A DNA stretch of 64,000 nucleotides from positions 27,773,769-27,837,768 of the forward strand of contig JAUJPP010000007.1 of NCBI GenBank assembly GCA_030562195.1, in the 5' to 3' direction. Below, piece after piece: positions 42,174 to 55,900 of this stretch (its first letter is position 1; each line of letters begins with the position of its first letter). This DNA is from Nipponacmea schrenckii (taxonomy: Eukaryota > Mollusca > Gastropoda > Lottiidae). The notes beneath the pieces were generated by a model that was not told the DNA's origin, did not search any database, and worked only from the letters and a program-made list of their open reading frames with translations. Position numbers and translations under genes: made by a program.

Positions 42174-42738
42174 TTAAATATAGACCTAACTTTCGTTCGG
42201 AATTTATTAGTTTTGTTTCGTACGTAACCACTACAGTTAGGTCTAACACTGCCCTTCAATACGAACTGTTTGAACAACCTTTGACCTAACTCAGATTTAA
42301 CCAATCAGGTGACTTCCCTTCCCTGCAAATGGGTAATGTGACGCGTACAATTGGTGCATTCTGAGACGTATTAGACTAGCTTATCAAGTCCGCTCAAATA
42401 GAAAGTAGTTTCGTCAACCGCTGATAAATTATTTCTTTATTATGGATTCAATATAGACACTGAAGAAGGTTTAACCTAAAAGAAATGTGTGTTTGATATG
42501 TTGAATGGCCTTTGGACCAGGGTTTTTCATTGGCTGTATCAGTTCAAATTAAGTGGATCGGTTAAAACAGAGGTCATTAGGTTAAAACTGGGTTAGGTCA
42601 AAGGTCGTTCGAACAGTCCGTATTAAAGGGCAGTGTTTAACCTACTAACTGTAGTGGTTACGTACAAAGCCAATAGCTAATCAAAACATTCGAAACGAAA
42701 CTAATAAAATACGAACGAAAGTAAGGTCTATATTTTAA
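42174..42738. mobile_element. TTAA-flanked long-arm foldback MITE (0.56 kb)
   Basis: The two arms, about 42179-42304 and 42590-42732, are near-complementary over more than 100 bp. Shared words include ACTTTCGTTCG, GTAACCACTACAGTTAG, ACACTGCCCTT and CCTTTGACCTAAC. The ends are ATATAGACC and GGTCTATAT, each bordered by TTAA (42174-42177 and 42735-42738), the target of piggyBac-type transposases. The right arm has a ~25-bp insertion (near 42665-42690). No coding capacity. Confidence 0.82.
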
Positions 42739-42814
42739 TTAGAATGTCTTTAGGAGTAAAGGCAACATAACTTGCTTATTTATAAGTAAATATGGTATCA
42801 TCTTGTATGAAAGT

Positions 42815-43000
42815 CCGATGACCTTGAATATGTCATCTTCACTCATAATTCCAGTCCACCCAGCTGAAAATTGGTACGGATAATCTAGGATGGATGAATG
42901 CAAAGAGGTTTGGCCAAGGACCAGCTGGTAGATAGGATCCCTGTCACGTCAGACTTGTGAGCCTAAGTTGTTATCCTTGTAAAATATAGTTGTTTTAAAG
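42815..43000 (+). mobile_element. SINE-like repeat, family B, copy 1
   Basis: Shares GACCTTGAATATGTCATC, then AATGCAAAGAGGTTTGGCCA and CAGCTGGTAGA with the block at 56588-57110. Its tail AAGTTGTTATCCTTG..AATATAGTTGTTT is shared with the copy ending near 46660. Boundaries approximate. Confidence 0.55.
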
Positions 43001-45789
43001 ATTGTTATGAATTTAGTCTTACACACTTTGGGGTATTCTTTGATAAAAAATAACTTTTAGAAAAAAAACTGGCTTCATGGCTGGTCTAAAACTTAACTAG
43101 AATTTACAAATTTCTTTCCAAGTTAAGACAAATTATAAAATTCAAGTGATCAGTTTTCTTCTCAAGTATCATAGTCTTGTAGGAAATTATGAAAGGATTT
43201 AAAATTTTCCCAAATATAACATCTCTGCATGGATATCTTGTATTTACAATAAAACACTGATTAATATAAGTGGACTCTAACTGAGATTAGATCTTCTTGT
43301 TCCATTATTGTATCTCACACAGTGTCAATATTGAACTAGGCCATGTTGTCTCAATTTCTAATATTCCAGTCAATATTTGCTTATATTCTACAGGAATTAC
43401 TTGGGGAATTTCTTATCATCCTTTCAAACCTTGAACCAATGTTTATAAATTGTATATTGGTGGGTCATTAATGATATTATATCTTATATTGGTGTCTACA
43501 CGGATTCCAGTGCTGGTTCCTACAGCCGGTATGATATGGCTTCTACAGAACAAATAAGTTAATGTGATGATATTTCATTTTCCCCTGACAAATAAAATGA
43601 GATTTATTTAAATTGGTATTTAGTTTGGTTTATTTGTTAATAGTTATCACATATAGAATAACTAGAACTTTTATCTGTGATGAACTGTTCTGTAAGAAAT
43701 GCCTTATTGTATCATTCATTTCACCTCCATGAGGTGTAAAAAAATAAATATTTGAAATATCATTTTATATTGCAATACGTCTGGTTTTGCTTACAATCTC
43801 CAGGAAATCTAGATAAGAAACTTTTTATGGTGCTTAAAATTTGTGCATATCTGGCTCTATGTAGTGCTAACATACAATCTGGAGCAACGCAAAATGAAGA
43901 AGGGTAAAAATGTTTTACAATTATTTCCAATCTTCCCAGCTTATACTGTTACACTACAATATTATATGTGTGAAACATAAGAATATGGTAATTTCAAATA
44001 TTGTAGCCAAGATAGTGAAATATGAGGAACGTCAAACATTTAGGAAAATTGACAGTTTGTTGATGATGTTAAGCTAATCAATGGAAAGAGACGTATTGAT
44101 TGTTGAGTGAAACTTATTGCCAAGATAAATATCCTAAAAGAGATGCATCAAAGGAAATAGAGAAGTGATGAGCAACTATTACTTTTAAAAGCAAGTTAAA
44201 TGAAAGAAAGTGAAAGTTTTCAATAGAGTTGCATTATCTTTTACACTTGACGAAACAAGCTCATGAATATTAATGACATACAATTTCTTTGGTTGGGAAG
44301 AAAAAACAAACATGGAAAAGGCAATGAAAATTCAATGTTTCTACCAGACTGATATTTGAATAAAGTTGACTTTCATCACAATCTTTGTAAGTATAGAATC
44401 TTGCTTGTTCTTCAATGTTTTTAAGAAATTTCAATTCAAGGCAGTGCTCATTGGTTATGTTGTAGAATTATGTAAGTAACATTTAATCTGATGTATTTGT
44501 TGCTTATTAAGAATACCATCTTTCTGATCTCAATTAAATGAAGTTGTCAAAAGTGATGTTCAATTGCAGAAGATTCAGAACATTTCATGATTTTCATATT
44601 AAAATCCTTTTTTGGTACTATACTGAAAGCTTATTGAACATTGAAATAATTAAAATTGCAATCTACAAACTAAAAATTCTGTCATTCGTTAAAATTGATG
44701 GTAAAATTGATAACCAAAATGGCATCAGGAGTGCTAGCGTGATATGTTACTGCAATCCTAATTAAAGAGTTTCAACTTAAATCTGACTGACCATATATCT
44801 TGATTAAAAGTTCTGAGACTATGTATATTTCAATGTATTTGGTAAGTCTCCTGGCTATTAGGCTATAAAGTACAGACTTTAAGATTCTCTATTAAAAATA
44901 TTCTATATTGAGTATCGTATCTTGATAAAATCCCTTGATAAATAAAAGATATGGAATATTGGTAAAACTATTAGTAGATGTAGACCGAGTGATAGGTTAT
45001 TATTATTTTATTGCCTATCTGTTATAGTATATTAGATAGGATGGTATTTAATATGAAGTACAGTTAGTTAACTCATTATACCCAGACACATTTTACAGAT
45101 TGGAATTTGTCAGAAAGCCTCTTTCGAATTCCTATTAATTGAAAAGCTTCCACAAAGTGAAAGGATGGAACTATTTTTTATGGATTTTTTTCTTCTTCTC
45201 TTAGTTTATATTCTAGTATTTTAATTATAACTTTAGCATGATGAAAATAATTCTTAACAGACATTTTAAAGACTTTCAGGTCTGGTAAGCTTTAAATTGA
45301 CCATCTTGTAATAAAATAGGCAGTTCACAAATCATTTGTTGATTGTTCAGACTGTTATTGTGTACAGTAAATTTTCTGCTTGGTTGGTATCTCACATGTA
45401 ATTGTATCAGTTAAAATGGACATGCAAATTCAAGAATTTATTTATTGTTAGTTGCCTTATATTGGCACAGAAATTCGATAAAAACTAATTTTTTTTCTCA
45501 AATTGTGAAGGTTTACATTCATGAGTATAGAATATGTTTTGTATTGTTTATTTTCAAGATGACAAGAAGATTATTGTGAGGGGAGGTTAAAGGATAAAGG
45601 ATGTTTAGGGAGATTATCTATGGATTATAAGATTGGCCTCCTTGGTTTATATCAGCTTGTCCATTTCTGGTAATCCAGAGATCAGATTGTGCAGGTTTAA
45701 GTCAGAAGCATTTAGTTTTACCTTTTATTTTAACCACAGTTAGATTTTAATTAGAAATGAAATAAAGGAGTTTTACATCCTACTCTTCT

Positions 45790-45965
45790 TCACCTAATGG
45801 TCTAATGTAGAGGATCAAGGCCATCCAGTGTTCAAGGAGAGAAATTGTGCCATAACAGTGTCATAAGCCTACTCTTTTTGCTAGGGATCTTTAACATGCA
45901 CAGCCTGTAGAACACAGGGTCTCTGTTTATTGTCCCATCCAAATGACTAGACTAGTTTTTATTAG
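45790..45965 (-). mobile_element. SINE family A, reverse partial copy
   Basis: On the minus strand it reads GGATGGGACAATAAACAGAG, then TTCTACAGGCTGTGCATGTTA, matching the body of the SINE at 58041-58270. The tRNA-like head is absent. Confidence 0.55.
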
Positions 45966-46544
45966 AAGTAAAGTTATTGTCCATTATGCTTATGCATGTA
46001 GTTATATCAATTCCAAGACTTAAAATTCAGTATTCAAATCTTACCAGTAAAAATCATTCATAGAATTAAGGAAAATTAAGAAAAATGTAACTGCTAGGCT
46101 CCTTTAAGTCTACTAGCCAGTCGCTGCAATCAAATTAAAAACCCTCAAAAGAATTCAATGTCAAAATACAAGTTGAAATTAGGAATATATAGAACTGAAG
46201 AGCAAAAATCAATTGAACAGAAAAACACAGAAGATTGTAGCTGATGAGGCAGAAAGACTTGACTTAATTCTGTTATAGAATCCAAGGTTTGTTAAACATA
46301 AGAAAATCTATATTTTCTGTCAATGTATTTCATGATTTTGTAGATGTTTTTTGGCATTGCTTTGTTTGACTTCTTTTGTTATTTGCAAGAGGTTTAAAAC
46401 AAGTTGGCATATAGTATTGTATCCTTTGTTATGCAATGTTACAAAAAACAATTAATTCTGTGTAACTGTTCAAAATTATTCAAGAGGTTATAAGTTATGT
46501 TCATTTTACAATTTATATATTGATAGTCAGAAAAAGACAATCTG

Positions 46545-46665
46545 TGTATTAGCGGATAACTTAGCGGTTAGAGACTTGGTTCTTTACATCATGACGTCAT
46601 TAGCTTGGATATGTTGATAACCTTAGTTGTTATCCTTGGTAAATATAGTTGTTTCTTTTTTCTTT
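46545..46665 (+). mobile_element. SINE-like repeat, family B, copy 2
   Basis: Head GATAACTTAGCGGTTAGAGAC looks like the first 20 bases of a tRNA (A box region). The tail TAGTTGTTATCCTTGGTAAA followed by TATAGTTGTTTC matches the tail at 42967-42996. No B box seen, so probably internally deleted. Confidence 0.5.
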
Positions 46666-48078
46666 CTTTTTCACTCAAATGTGGTTTGAGTTCTAAAGGA
46701 AGAAATGAATCTTTGAAGGAATGAAGCTGTTTGATTGGAGTATACGCTAGCAAATACAGCCAATCATTATAGTAGTTATAGATCTCAAGGTCAATGTAAT
46801 CAGGGTCACTTCTGGATAAAGTGATGAAGAATGACACCAGGTTAAACAGTTTTTTGTTTTCTCTGAATAAATAGAAAACATGTACACTTCAAAATTACTT
46901 GGATATCTATATTAATACAAGGCTTGTTGAACTGAATACACAATGTAAAGAATTTCTGCTGAAATTATAGCTTTTTTGCAAGTTGAAGAACTCTCCCATT
47001 TCCTGATTCTCAAGTGTCATACCTTGTCTATATACATAGGGATCTTCTTCGCACCAGACATGGATGCCTGTGATACAAGAATGGTGGCCATTGTAGTTAG
47101 GTATCAGATGAATAGAGGGGGCATAGTCAAGTGATTTTCTTCTTGTTTAGGTTTGATTCAAAACTTAAATACAAACAAATCCTCAATGATAGGAACAGAC
47201 TTAACTTACCATGTGTTAATTACTACTTAAAAATACAATGGACAACATGTGTATTGTTTAAATCACACCCGTTTTTTGTTCAACTGTACCAGATAATGCA
47301 TACAAAATACTTGATGTTAAAAGTCAAGGGATTGTTTTGTCAATCTGTTGTATATTTTAAACATCTATGTACATACACATCTGGTAATGAAAATATTGTT
47401 TAGTTGTGTTATAATTGTAAACAGATGTATTGTTGTTTTGATGTAATATGAATTTCCATGCAGTTATTGTTTCATTGAATATCATGTTGGTTATACACTT
47501 CCTCTCACCTATTATATCATTCAGTATTATAACATGTTTAGAACTTTTCCTGTTACTGGCAGAACTGATTGTTATTAACCTTAATTAGCATTGATTTTAG
47601 ATTCATTATACATCACTGATTCTATTATTTTACTTATTGTTATATGTACACTTGATTCACAGCACTTCTGATTGTTATCAGAAGGAAATGCTTTGTCTCC
47701 GACTCCAAAGAGTAAAAAGTGAACCATGTGAGTGAAAGTATTGGCAGTTTTCGTATTTGACATCATAAGATGCTGTGATGAGTTCCAGAAAGGCAATGCT
47801 TGTTCTCAGTTACTATGGAGAACAAATATCAGTGAAAGTATTGGCAATTGCTTTGAGTTTTTGAATTCTGTGACATTTGATATGTTAATGAAAAATGGTG
47901 GTAGTGGGTTATTATTTTGAATAGCTTAAGAATATTTGAGTTTAGTAAATAAAGGTCATCATTCATGATTATTCAATTTGAACGGTATGTAAATGGTATG
48001 GAAAAAAAATTATTCAAAACTTCGGTCATAGACTTACAATGGATCATTGGATTGATAATTTATTTTGCTAATTTTTAT

Positions 48079-48550
48079 TATACGCCCACGCGTAAGTATG
48101 GCCTATATTGTAATTGCCCTGTCAGTCCGTCCGTCCACTACAGACTACAATTATTTATGGATTCATTTGATTTTTATTTTATAGGTCAGTGTCATTATGA
48201 AGATGATCCCTATCGATTAATAGGGTAATTTTTCACCGAAATATTGCATCTTGACGTTTTTCACTTCATTACTTATAGGGTGCAACTCATGCTCACTCTA
48301 CACGCTACAATTCTTTATGGATTCTTTTGATTTTTATTTTGTGGCTCATTTTCATTATGAAGATGATCCCTATTGATTTTTATGATGATTGAATAATTTT
48401 TGATATCATTATGAAGATGTGCACTATTAAATTTAGTGATGATCCGATAATTTTCTTCAGAGATATTTCTTAAAACTTTGATATCGCAGTTGTTTTGAGT
48501 TCACATGTAGTTAGTGCTCACACTACAGGCTACAATTCTGATTCGGATCA
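48079..48550. mobile_element. TATACGCCCAC repeat-family member, copy 2
   Basis: Begins TATACGCCCACGCGTAAG, followed by a short GTCC run (GTCAGTCCGTCCGTCC) and two or three units starting CTACAATT-TTTATGGATTC about 160 bp apart, with ATTATGAAGATGATCCCTAT in each. A right inverted end is not recognisable, so the 3' side may be truncated or diverged. Confidence 0.6.
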
Positions 48551-49947
48551 ATATGCAAGACTTCAGTTTAGTCTACACGTAATCTTGGAACAATGATTGT
48601 TCGCTAAATCTGTATTTTTGGGAAAAATTTTTTCCTTCTATGAAATTCTGTCCTTCCCTGCTAAAAGATTAATTTAACAATGCACTTCACTTCTTATAGC
48701 CAAGGGAGATAACTAAAGACACAATCAGATTAGTTGAAGTATTAAGATAATGATTGAGCTATAAGATTGATTATCCACATTGATTATCTAGATTGAAATG
48801 GTAATGGCTTCAAGCAGGAGAAAGAAATAGTCATATCTCACAAAGCTTACAACTAATGATTTAGTTTCAGATTAAGCTAAAGTTGACAATTGCTATTAGG
48901 CGTCAAAAGAGAACAGGAAAAAAACCAATCAAGATAGCGTTACTAATGTGGGCTGATCAATATGATATGATTACTTATTAATTCCGCTTAACGTTAAATG
49001 TATAAATGTTCAATTATTATTGTTCAACAGAATCAGATTTTGCCATTTATGTTAGATGAAATATCATATCTTTAAAACCACTGAGAGATTTAGATTGCCT
49101 TTAGCTTGATGTAAATGTCAACTAAAGAAAGAATGGTTACTTTGAAAAGAAATATGATTTCACAGAAGAGAATTTAAAGAGGTTCTATAGTACCGGGTAG
49201 GTCCATGTGGCCTGCAGTTATGTTAAAGGCATACTACCTCATAGAATGATCATACAATAGAAATTTTTAAACTTAACAAAAAAAAAATTAGTTAGTGTTC
49301 TTCAGTGAACTTTTTGTGTCAAAACTATATGATAAAATATCTTTATAATCTAATAAATGATGTAATTCTGAAACTCACTTAGAAGTGTTTTCAATAATAA
49401 CTCTCATATATTGAGATTCTATTCTTTAGAAACTGCACCTGGTATGTCTAACTGATGAATATATAGAATTGTAGAAGAGAATTGTATTTCTATTCTAAAG
49501 GTTAGTATACCTTTAAATTGTAAAGTAATGATTGACCCTTGATCTGTGAGAGGTAAAGTACATACAGCAATCATAGCTTTTAATACAATCAATAGCATTC
49601 TGTCAGACTCTTTCTTCTACACTTCATTGAATTCTCACCCAGAAAAAACCCTCGTTTTCCAATCAAACTGTCTTTAACTTATCAAAGCGAGAAAAAAACT
49701 GTTGAAAGTATTTTCAGTCTTGTCAATTATTGTTATTACAAAACATGAGTTGTGGAAATCAAATGAATATTATTGATGCTATTTGCATTAATTTCCAGAC
49801 CTTTGTGGTATAATCAAAGCCAAGTTTCTTCCAGTAATTGATTCCATTCTATTATTGATAGAAAGATAGAATATTTATATTTCCTGACAATTTTGTGGAT
49901 GTATTTCAATATAAACATTATTTTTGCCTATCGGAATTTGGATATGG

Positions 49948-50062
49948 ACATTTTCTCACTGAACAGTTGCTCACTGGACAGTTGCTTATTTGAGAGCTTG
50001 TCACTGAACATATTTTGTTGAATGGATATTTGCTCACTGGATAGTTGATCAATGGACAATTG
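49948..50062. repeat. ~15-bp degenerate minisatellite
   Basis: Runs of TTGCTCACTGGACAG, TTGTCACTGAACA and TTGCTCACTGGATAG. The minus strand is open by chance with a repeating SSEQL-like peptide; not a gene. Confidence 0.65.
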
Positions 50063-50929
50063 CAAAGGAACAAGCAATATTTTTCTTATTCTAATGTCTT
50101 TTGTGAGCATTTGAGAGGTAGTAACGTAAATCATTTGCGTTGTGATAAGTAGTAGTAGTTGAGAATGAGAGTTCTAACAATTCTATGTATTTTATGACGT
50201 CACTATCTCAACACTTGTTATGTTATGTTTTTGTTAAATTTACGTCATTAAATGATTAGTTTTGTTAATACACATAAAAGTTTAGAAAACCTCTTTTAAC
50301 ACTTCAACAGTATATGACTACTTATACAATTGAAGCTTTTCTATAGATGTGTCAATGTTTTTTGATGCAGTGTAATGGATCAACAGCTTCTTGTCTCCCT
50401 AGACTGGTACATTCTTTTCAGTCTCAAAGAATTATCACATAATTTCTCTTTCCAAGCAACTTCTTTTTTTCTCAATATTTTCAGTTTATGTAATAAACAT
50501 GTCCAGTCAATGTAGTAAAGAAATAACTTCACTATATTTGTTTTTTATCATATAAATAAATGGCTAAATATAATCACCGATGAATGAACCCATTGTTTTA
50601 TATTGACCCCCTTTAATGGTCATTTATAATAGTGTCATTTTGTGACATTTTGGATATATCTTTGTTTAGTATAGTTCATTTTTTGGTCAATGATCTGGAA
50701 AGAAATAGCAAATATGAATTGTGCATCATACAGATAGAATTCAACACAACAGAATTAATAATTTACATGTAAGCTGTCAACCATGAAATCTTTATTTGAA
50801 GTATTCTTTGTTTTTTTTTAAAAAACTATTGTTTATTTGATTGACTCGTATTTTGAAATATGTTACTGTTATTGTATTAGCTGTCATCTCCATAACAATT
50901 ATTTGAAGCATTGATATAGTCCTGGGTAT

Positions 50930-51320
50930 CTCATGATACAATAGGTATCATGATACAAGTGTTATTACTCAATGTATATTACGATACAAGGTTCATGATG
51001 CAAATTGTATCACGATATAAGGGTTATAATACAATACGTATCATGATACAAGGGTCATCACACAATATGTATAACGAAACAAATGTTATAACTAAATACA
51101 TATTACGATACAAGGTTCATGATAAGATATGTATCACGATACAATATGTTAGACAATGCAAAGGTCATAATACCGATATGTACCATGATACATGGTTCAT
51201 GATAAGATACATATCACAATACAAAGGTTATAACACCGATATGTACCATGATACAAGGTTCATGATAAGATACGCATCACAATACAAAGGTCATAATACG
51301 ATACTTATCCTGATACAAGT
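50930..51320. repeat. 22-bp minisatellite with 66-bp higher-order period
   Basis: Units of about 22 bp around GATACAAGGTTCATGATAAG and CGATATGTACCATGATAC. The later part repeats at 66 bp. Since 66 is divisible by three, the plus frame stays open for 146 codons and gives a repeating peptide (GHNTDMYHDTRFMIRY). The peptide has no family likeness. Confidence 0.8.
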
Positions 51321-52868
51321 GTCAAATATCCTTAATGGTGTTATGATATACAATGTTACACTTTATCTTCAAAGTTTGAATATTAATTAGAGTACCGGTA
51401 TATAGGATACTTTATGATCAGGTTTATTAGTATCCTGTTAATAGCTCTGTGGTGTAATATAAGCTTAGTATTGATATAGAATTACTGTTGACAATGTGTG
51501 ACTAGTACATGGATATTTTAACAGTCTAGTTAAAATCAGAACAGCCTCTCTTAAAAGTGAAACAGTCGAGCTAGGTCTCAAAGCTACATCACACGATACT
51601 AGAAAGGTGGCAATTGCATTCAAGGTATAAGGTAAAGTTCGTAAAAACTTGAAATTGTGAAGATGAATTTGATAGAACAATCTTTTCCAAATAGGCTACA
51701 TTCAAATGATGAAAGGTGGTAATAGGCAAGGTATGGTGCATGGTCAAATGTCCAGTCTGTGATGAATGATCCCAGACTGGACACTGTATCTTGTATGTTC
51801 GCAGCTTTGAGCAGATTAATTTCTACTTTTTGAAATAGACAATATCATATCCAATATCCTGCTTGTATCTATATACTTTAAATAATTAAAGATATCAGAA
51901 ATATAACATGATATTGTCATGCATATTGCACATTATATAGAATATAAAGAAAAATCTTTCCATATTGAATTCATAATAGACATGCAATAGTTATAAGACA
52001 TATTACAATATAATAGATTTTATGCAAGTTATGTAAATTTTGAAACAGATGTGAATTTGTTTAAAGAGAAAAATAAGGCCATTAATTTGATTATTTGAGT
52101 ATTCTTACTATTGACTATATTATATTGTTTTGTTGACAAATTTACTTTGTATTTTGCAGTGTGTGAACATTTTCAACAAATAGTTATCAATGAAAACTGT
52201 TTTCAGTCAGTCTGTGAGACATTTGATCAAATAAATGAAATAGGAAGTGTGTAACTGCTTCAGTCTATTAAACTTTGTGACTAAATCTTTTCTCTAGCTT
52301 GTGTTCATCAATCTATGCTGATTAATTTGGAGCGTGACTTTTTGTAGAGATAGTGCTCTACATTTTGTGGGGTAATTTGATTTTTAAAAATGTGAATAGT
52401 CTGATTTTTGTTTTGTTTTTTAAGTATTTGAATATAAAACTCATATTTGTTTTAAATTTTGTCAGTCATATATGCCTTATAATTTTGTAGTACACTGCCA
52501 CATGGAATTAATTAAACATAATACATTGTAATATGAAAAATAATTAAATTCATTATATAAATGAATATGTTTACTGGGTATTCGAATGGACTTGTCACAC
52601 ATTATCATATATAGTGGATTGATAACAGAATATCGTGTAATATCATATAACGCAATGTACATATAACACATTTTGTTTTTGAATCAAGACTTAAATTTCG
52701 TTTATTCATCATGTATGATTTTTTAATTTAATTCATTTAGAGGTTTTTGTTTGATCAATTTTGGTTCTTGAATTGAGATTTTTAATTGAATGTGTCCATA
52801 ATAAAGCACCATATGTAAATCACAATTCACAAACTAAGATATTTTCTATAAATTGATTTGTTTTTCAG

Positions 52869-52915
52869 ATGAAAATGAATAATATCATCATGATGTGATT
52901 CTAAATTAATGAAGA
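52869..52915 (+). promoter_or_regulatory. MGAT1 upstream ATGs in the 5' leader
   Basis: The leader part of the first coding exon has a 10-codon uORF (52869-52898, stop TGA) and a second out-of-frame ATG at 52909. The second overlaps the true start and stays open across the splice junction into the next exon. Both have weak context (C or T at -3), whereas the MGAT1 ATG at 52916 has A at -3, so leaky scanning is likely. Confidence 0.55.
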
Positions 52916-55900
52916 ATGCGAATCAAACGGTCTCACTTGATAACACTGGTAGTTGGGGTGTTCTTGTCATGGAACCTTCTTACTTACTATTTACTTACCA
53001 ACAAACACCCTCACAAGGTAGGCATTTATTTTTTTATGCACTGATAAGTGATAATTAAAAAAAAACAGATACATGTATTTACAGTATGTATTTAACTTAA
53101 AGGTATTATGAAAAGGTTTTCTAAATGATACATGTGTATCAGAGACACTGAAAGCATCGATTCCAGTCAAATATCTGTGACTTGAAATTCCACTAAAACT
53201 AAGTGTTTTATGTCATTGATAGCATATGCATGTGCTTATATATTATTAACAACTTTCATGAAAATGACACTGCAATGATGGTAAAGCATTTCTATGCTTA
53301 TAGGAACATTGACATCTGATTGAAAATTGTGATGAAATTAAGAGAATGAATAACCTTGGAACATAGATAAATCTTAGAACATCTCTTTACAATCCCTTTT
53401 ACATTCCTCAGTATTAAAAATACAAGCAATCTTAACTTCTTTATCACTGTTCATTTAATTAAAGGCATTCATGAGAAGTTGTAAATATTTTAATGAGTTA
53501 TTTTTTATCATATTTAACAGAAAGCAGGAGATATACAGCCTCTGTTAGATGTCAAGTTATCAAAATTAGAAAATGAAATTAATTCACAGTTAAAAGAAAA
53601 TGTAAAATTACTGGATGATTTAAAACAGTTGAAAAATAAAGGTAAGAAACTTATATTATACATTTTCAAATTTGATTTCATGTACTTTTAGTATCTTTTT
53701 TATACGCATATATGAAATTATTGCCCTTCTTTTTTTAAGATTTTTTGCTCGTACTCACTCTAGAAAGCACAAATCTTTCTAGATTTTGACAAAACTTGCT
53801 GAAATTTGTTTATTATTACCTAAGGATAAACCATATTAAAAAAAAAAAAAGTATCAAAAAGTATATAGTATAAAATGAGTGATTGCCTTGCTAGAAGGTA
53901 CAATTCTTGACTGATTTTAATGAAACTTATTGTACATTTATCACCCTCAAAAAGGAGTGTACGCTTGAAGGTTGAGTATTTCATTACGGTGATTGTTACT
54001 GTACTGTCGAGTTTTTATTTAAAAATTTATTCTGCCTGTGGGCGTAAATTACCTTACCCTTTCTTTTCAAAAACGATTTCTTTACATGAAAAAAAACTTT
54101 GCTGTATCAAAAAAATAACCTTTTTATACGCCCACATGAAATGGGGGGCGTATATTGTCGTCACCCACATCCGTCGGTCCGTCCGTCCGTCCGTCCGTCC
54201 ACAATTGCTCGTAAACACTCTACACGGTGTAATTCTTGACAGATTTAGATGAAACTTAATATGAGTGTTTATGATCACGCAAGGATGAACCCTATTGAAA
54301 AAAAGCGAAATCGGAAAAAAATTAGTATGAGTTCGTGCCCTTGTTCTTGAATGGCTCGTAAACACTCTACAATGTGCAGTTCTTGACCGATTTTGATGAA
54401 ACTTGGTGTGAGAGTATGTTATAACTCAAGGATAAACCCTATCGAAAATCAGCGAAATCGAAAAACATTTAGTATGAGTTATTGCCCTTGTTCTTGAAAA
54501 CGCGTTAAATTTTAGCTTGTAAACATTCTTGAGAGAACAATTTTTAATGGATTTTAATGAAACTTGGCCTGAGTATTTGTTATCACCCAAGGATGAAGCC
54601 TATTGAAAACCAGTCAAATCGAAAAAAAATTAATATCAGTTATTGCCCTTGTTTTTGAAAACGCGTTCAATTTTTAGCTTGTAAACACTCTACAAAGCCC
54701 AGTTATTGACCGATTTTGACAAAACTTGCTGAAATTGTTTAATATCACCCAAGAATGAACCCTTTTGAAAATAGCACATATCGAAATATATTTAATAGGA
54801 ATTATTGCCTTTGTTCTATAAAATGTGTTGGATTTTTGCCTTGTAAACACTCTACAAGTCACAATTCTTGAGCGATTTTGACATAACTTGGCATGAGTAT
54901 TGGTAATCACCTAAGAATGAACCCTATTGAAATTCAGTTAAATCGAAAAATATTTAGTATCAGTTATTGCCCTTGTGTTTGAAAACGCGTTCAATTTTAG
55001 CTTGTAAGCACTCTAGAAAGAACACTTCTTAATGGATTTTGATAAAACTTGGCTTGAGTATTTGTTTTTACCCAATGATGAACCTTATTGAAAATCAAAT
55101 AAATCGAAATATATTTAGTGTCAGTTATTGCCCGTGTTTGAAAACAGGTTTAACTTTTTAATAAATACTCTAGAAGGTACAATTCATGACCAATGTTGAC
55201 AAAACTCACTGAAATTGTTGGATATTGCAAGGGATGAGCCTAATTGAAAATTAAAATTATCAAAATATATCTAATATGAATTATTGCCCTTGTTCTTTTA
55301 AACGCGTTCGATTTTTGTCTCGTAAACACTCTACATGGCACAATTCTTGATGGATTTCGATGAAACTTGGTGTGAGAGTGTGTCATAACTCAAGGATGAA
55401 CCCTGTTGAAAAGCGAAATCGAAATTTTTTTTAGTATGAGTTACTGCCCTTGTTCTTGAAAACGCATTCAATTTTAGCTTGTAAACACTCTAGAAAGAAC
55501 TATTCTTAATGGATTTTGATTAACTTTGGCTTGAGTATTTGTTTTTACCCAAGGATGAACTCTATTATAAATCAAATAAATAGAAATATATTTAGTGTCA
55601 GTTATAGCCCTTGTTCTTGAAAACGCATTCAATTTTAGCTTGTAAACATTCTTGAGAGAACAATTTTTAATGGATTTTGATGTAACTTGGCTGGAGTATT
55701 TGTTGTCTCCCAAGGATGAACTCTATTGAAAATCGAAAAATATTTAGTACAAGTTATTGCCCTTGTTTTTGAAAACGCGTTCAATTTAACTTGTAAACAC
55801 TCTAGAAAGAACAATTTTGAATGGATTTTGATGAAGCTTGGCTTTAGTATTTTTTTTCTCACAAGGATAAACCCTATTGAAAATCAGATAAATCGAAAAA

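Larger units (their letters stand above)
39531..52868 (+). other. 13.3-kb non-coding interval, probably MGAT1 intron 1
   Basis: No conserved protein in any frame. Contents: TTAA-flanked foldback (42174-42738), SINE-like copies (42815-43000, 46545-46665, 45790-45965), a TATACGCCCAC element (48079), and two minisatellites (49948, 50930). Between these it is anonymous AT-rich sequence, in particular 39531-42170, 43000-45790 and 51400-52868. Confidence 0.6.

Noticed and set aside
42005..42304. 99-codon minus-strand frame
   Set aside because: Runs into the left arm of the TTAA foldback. No domain.
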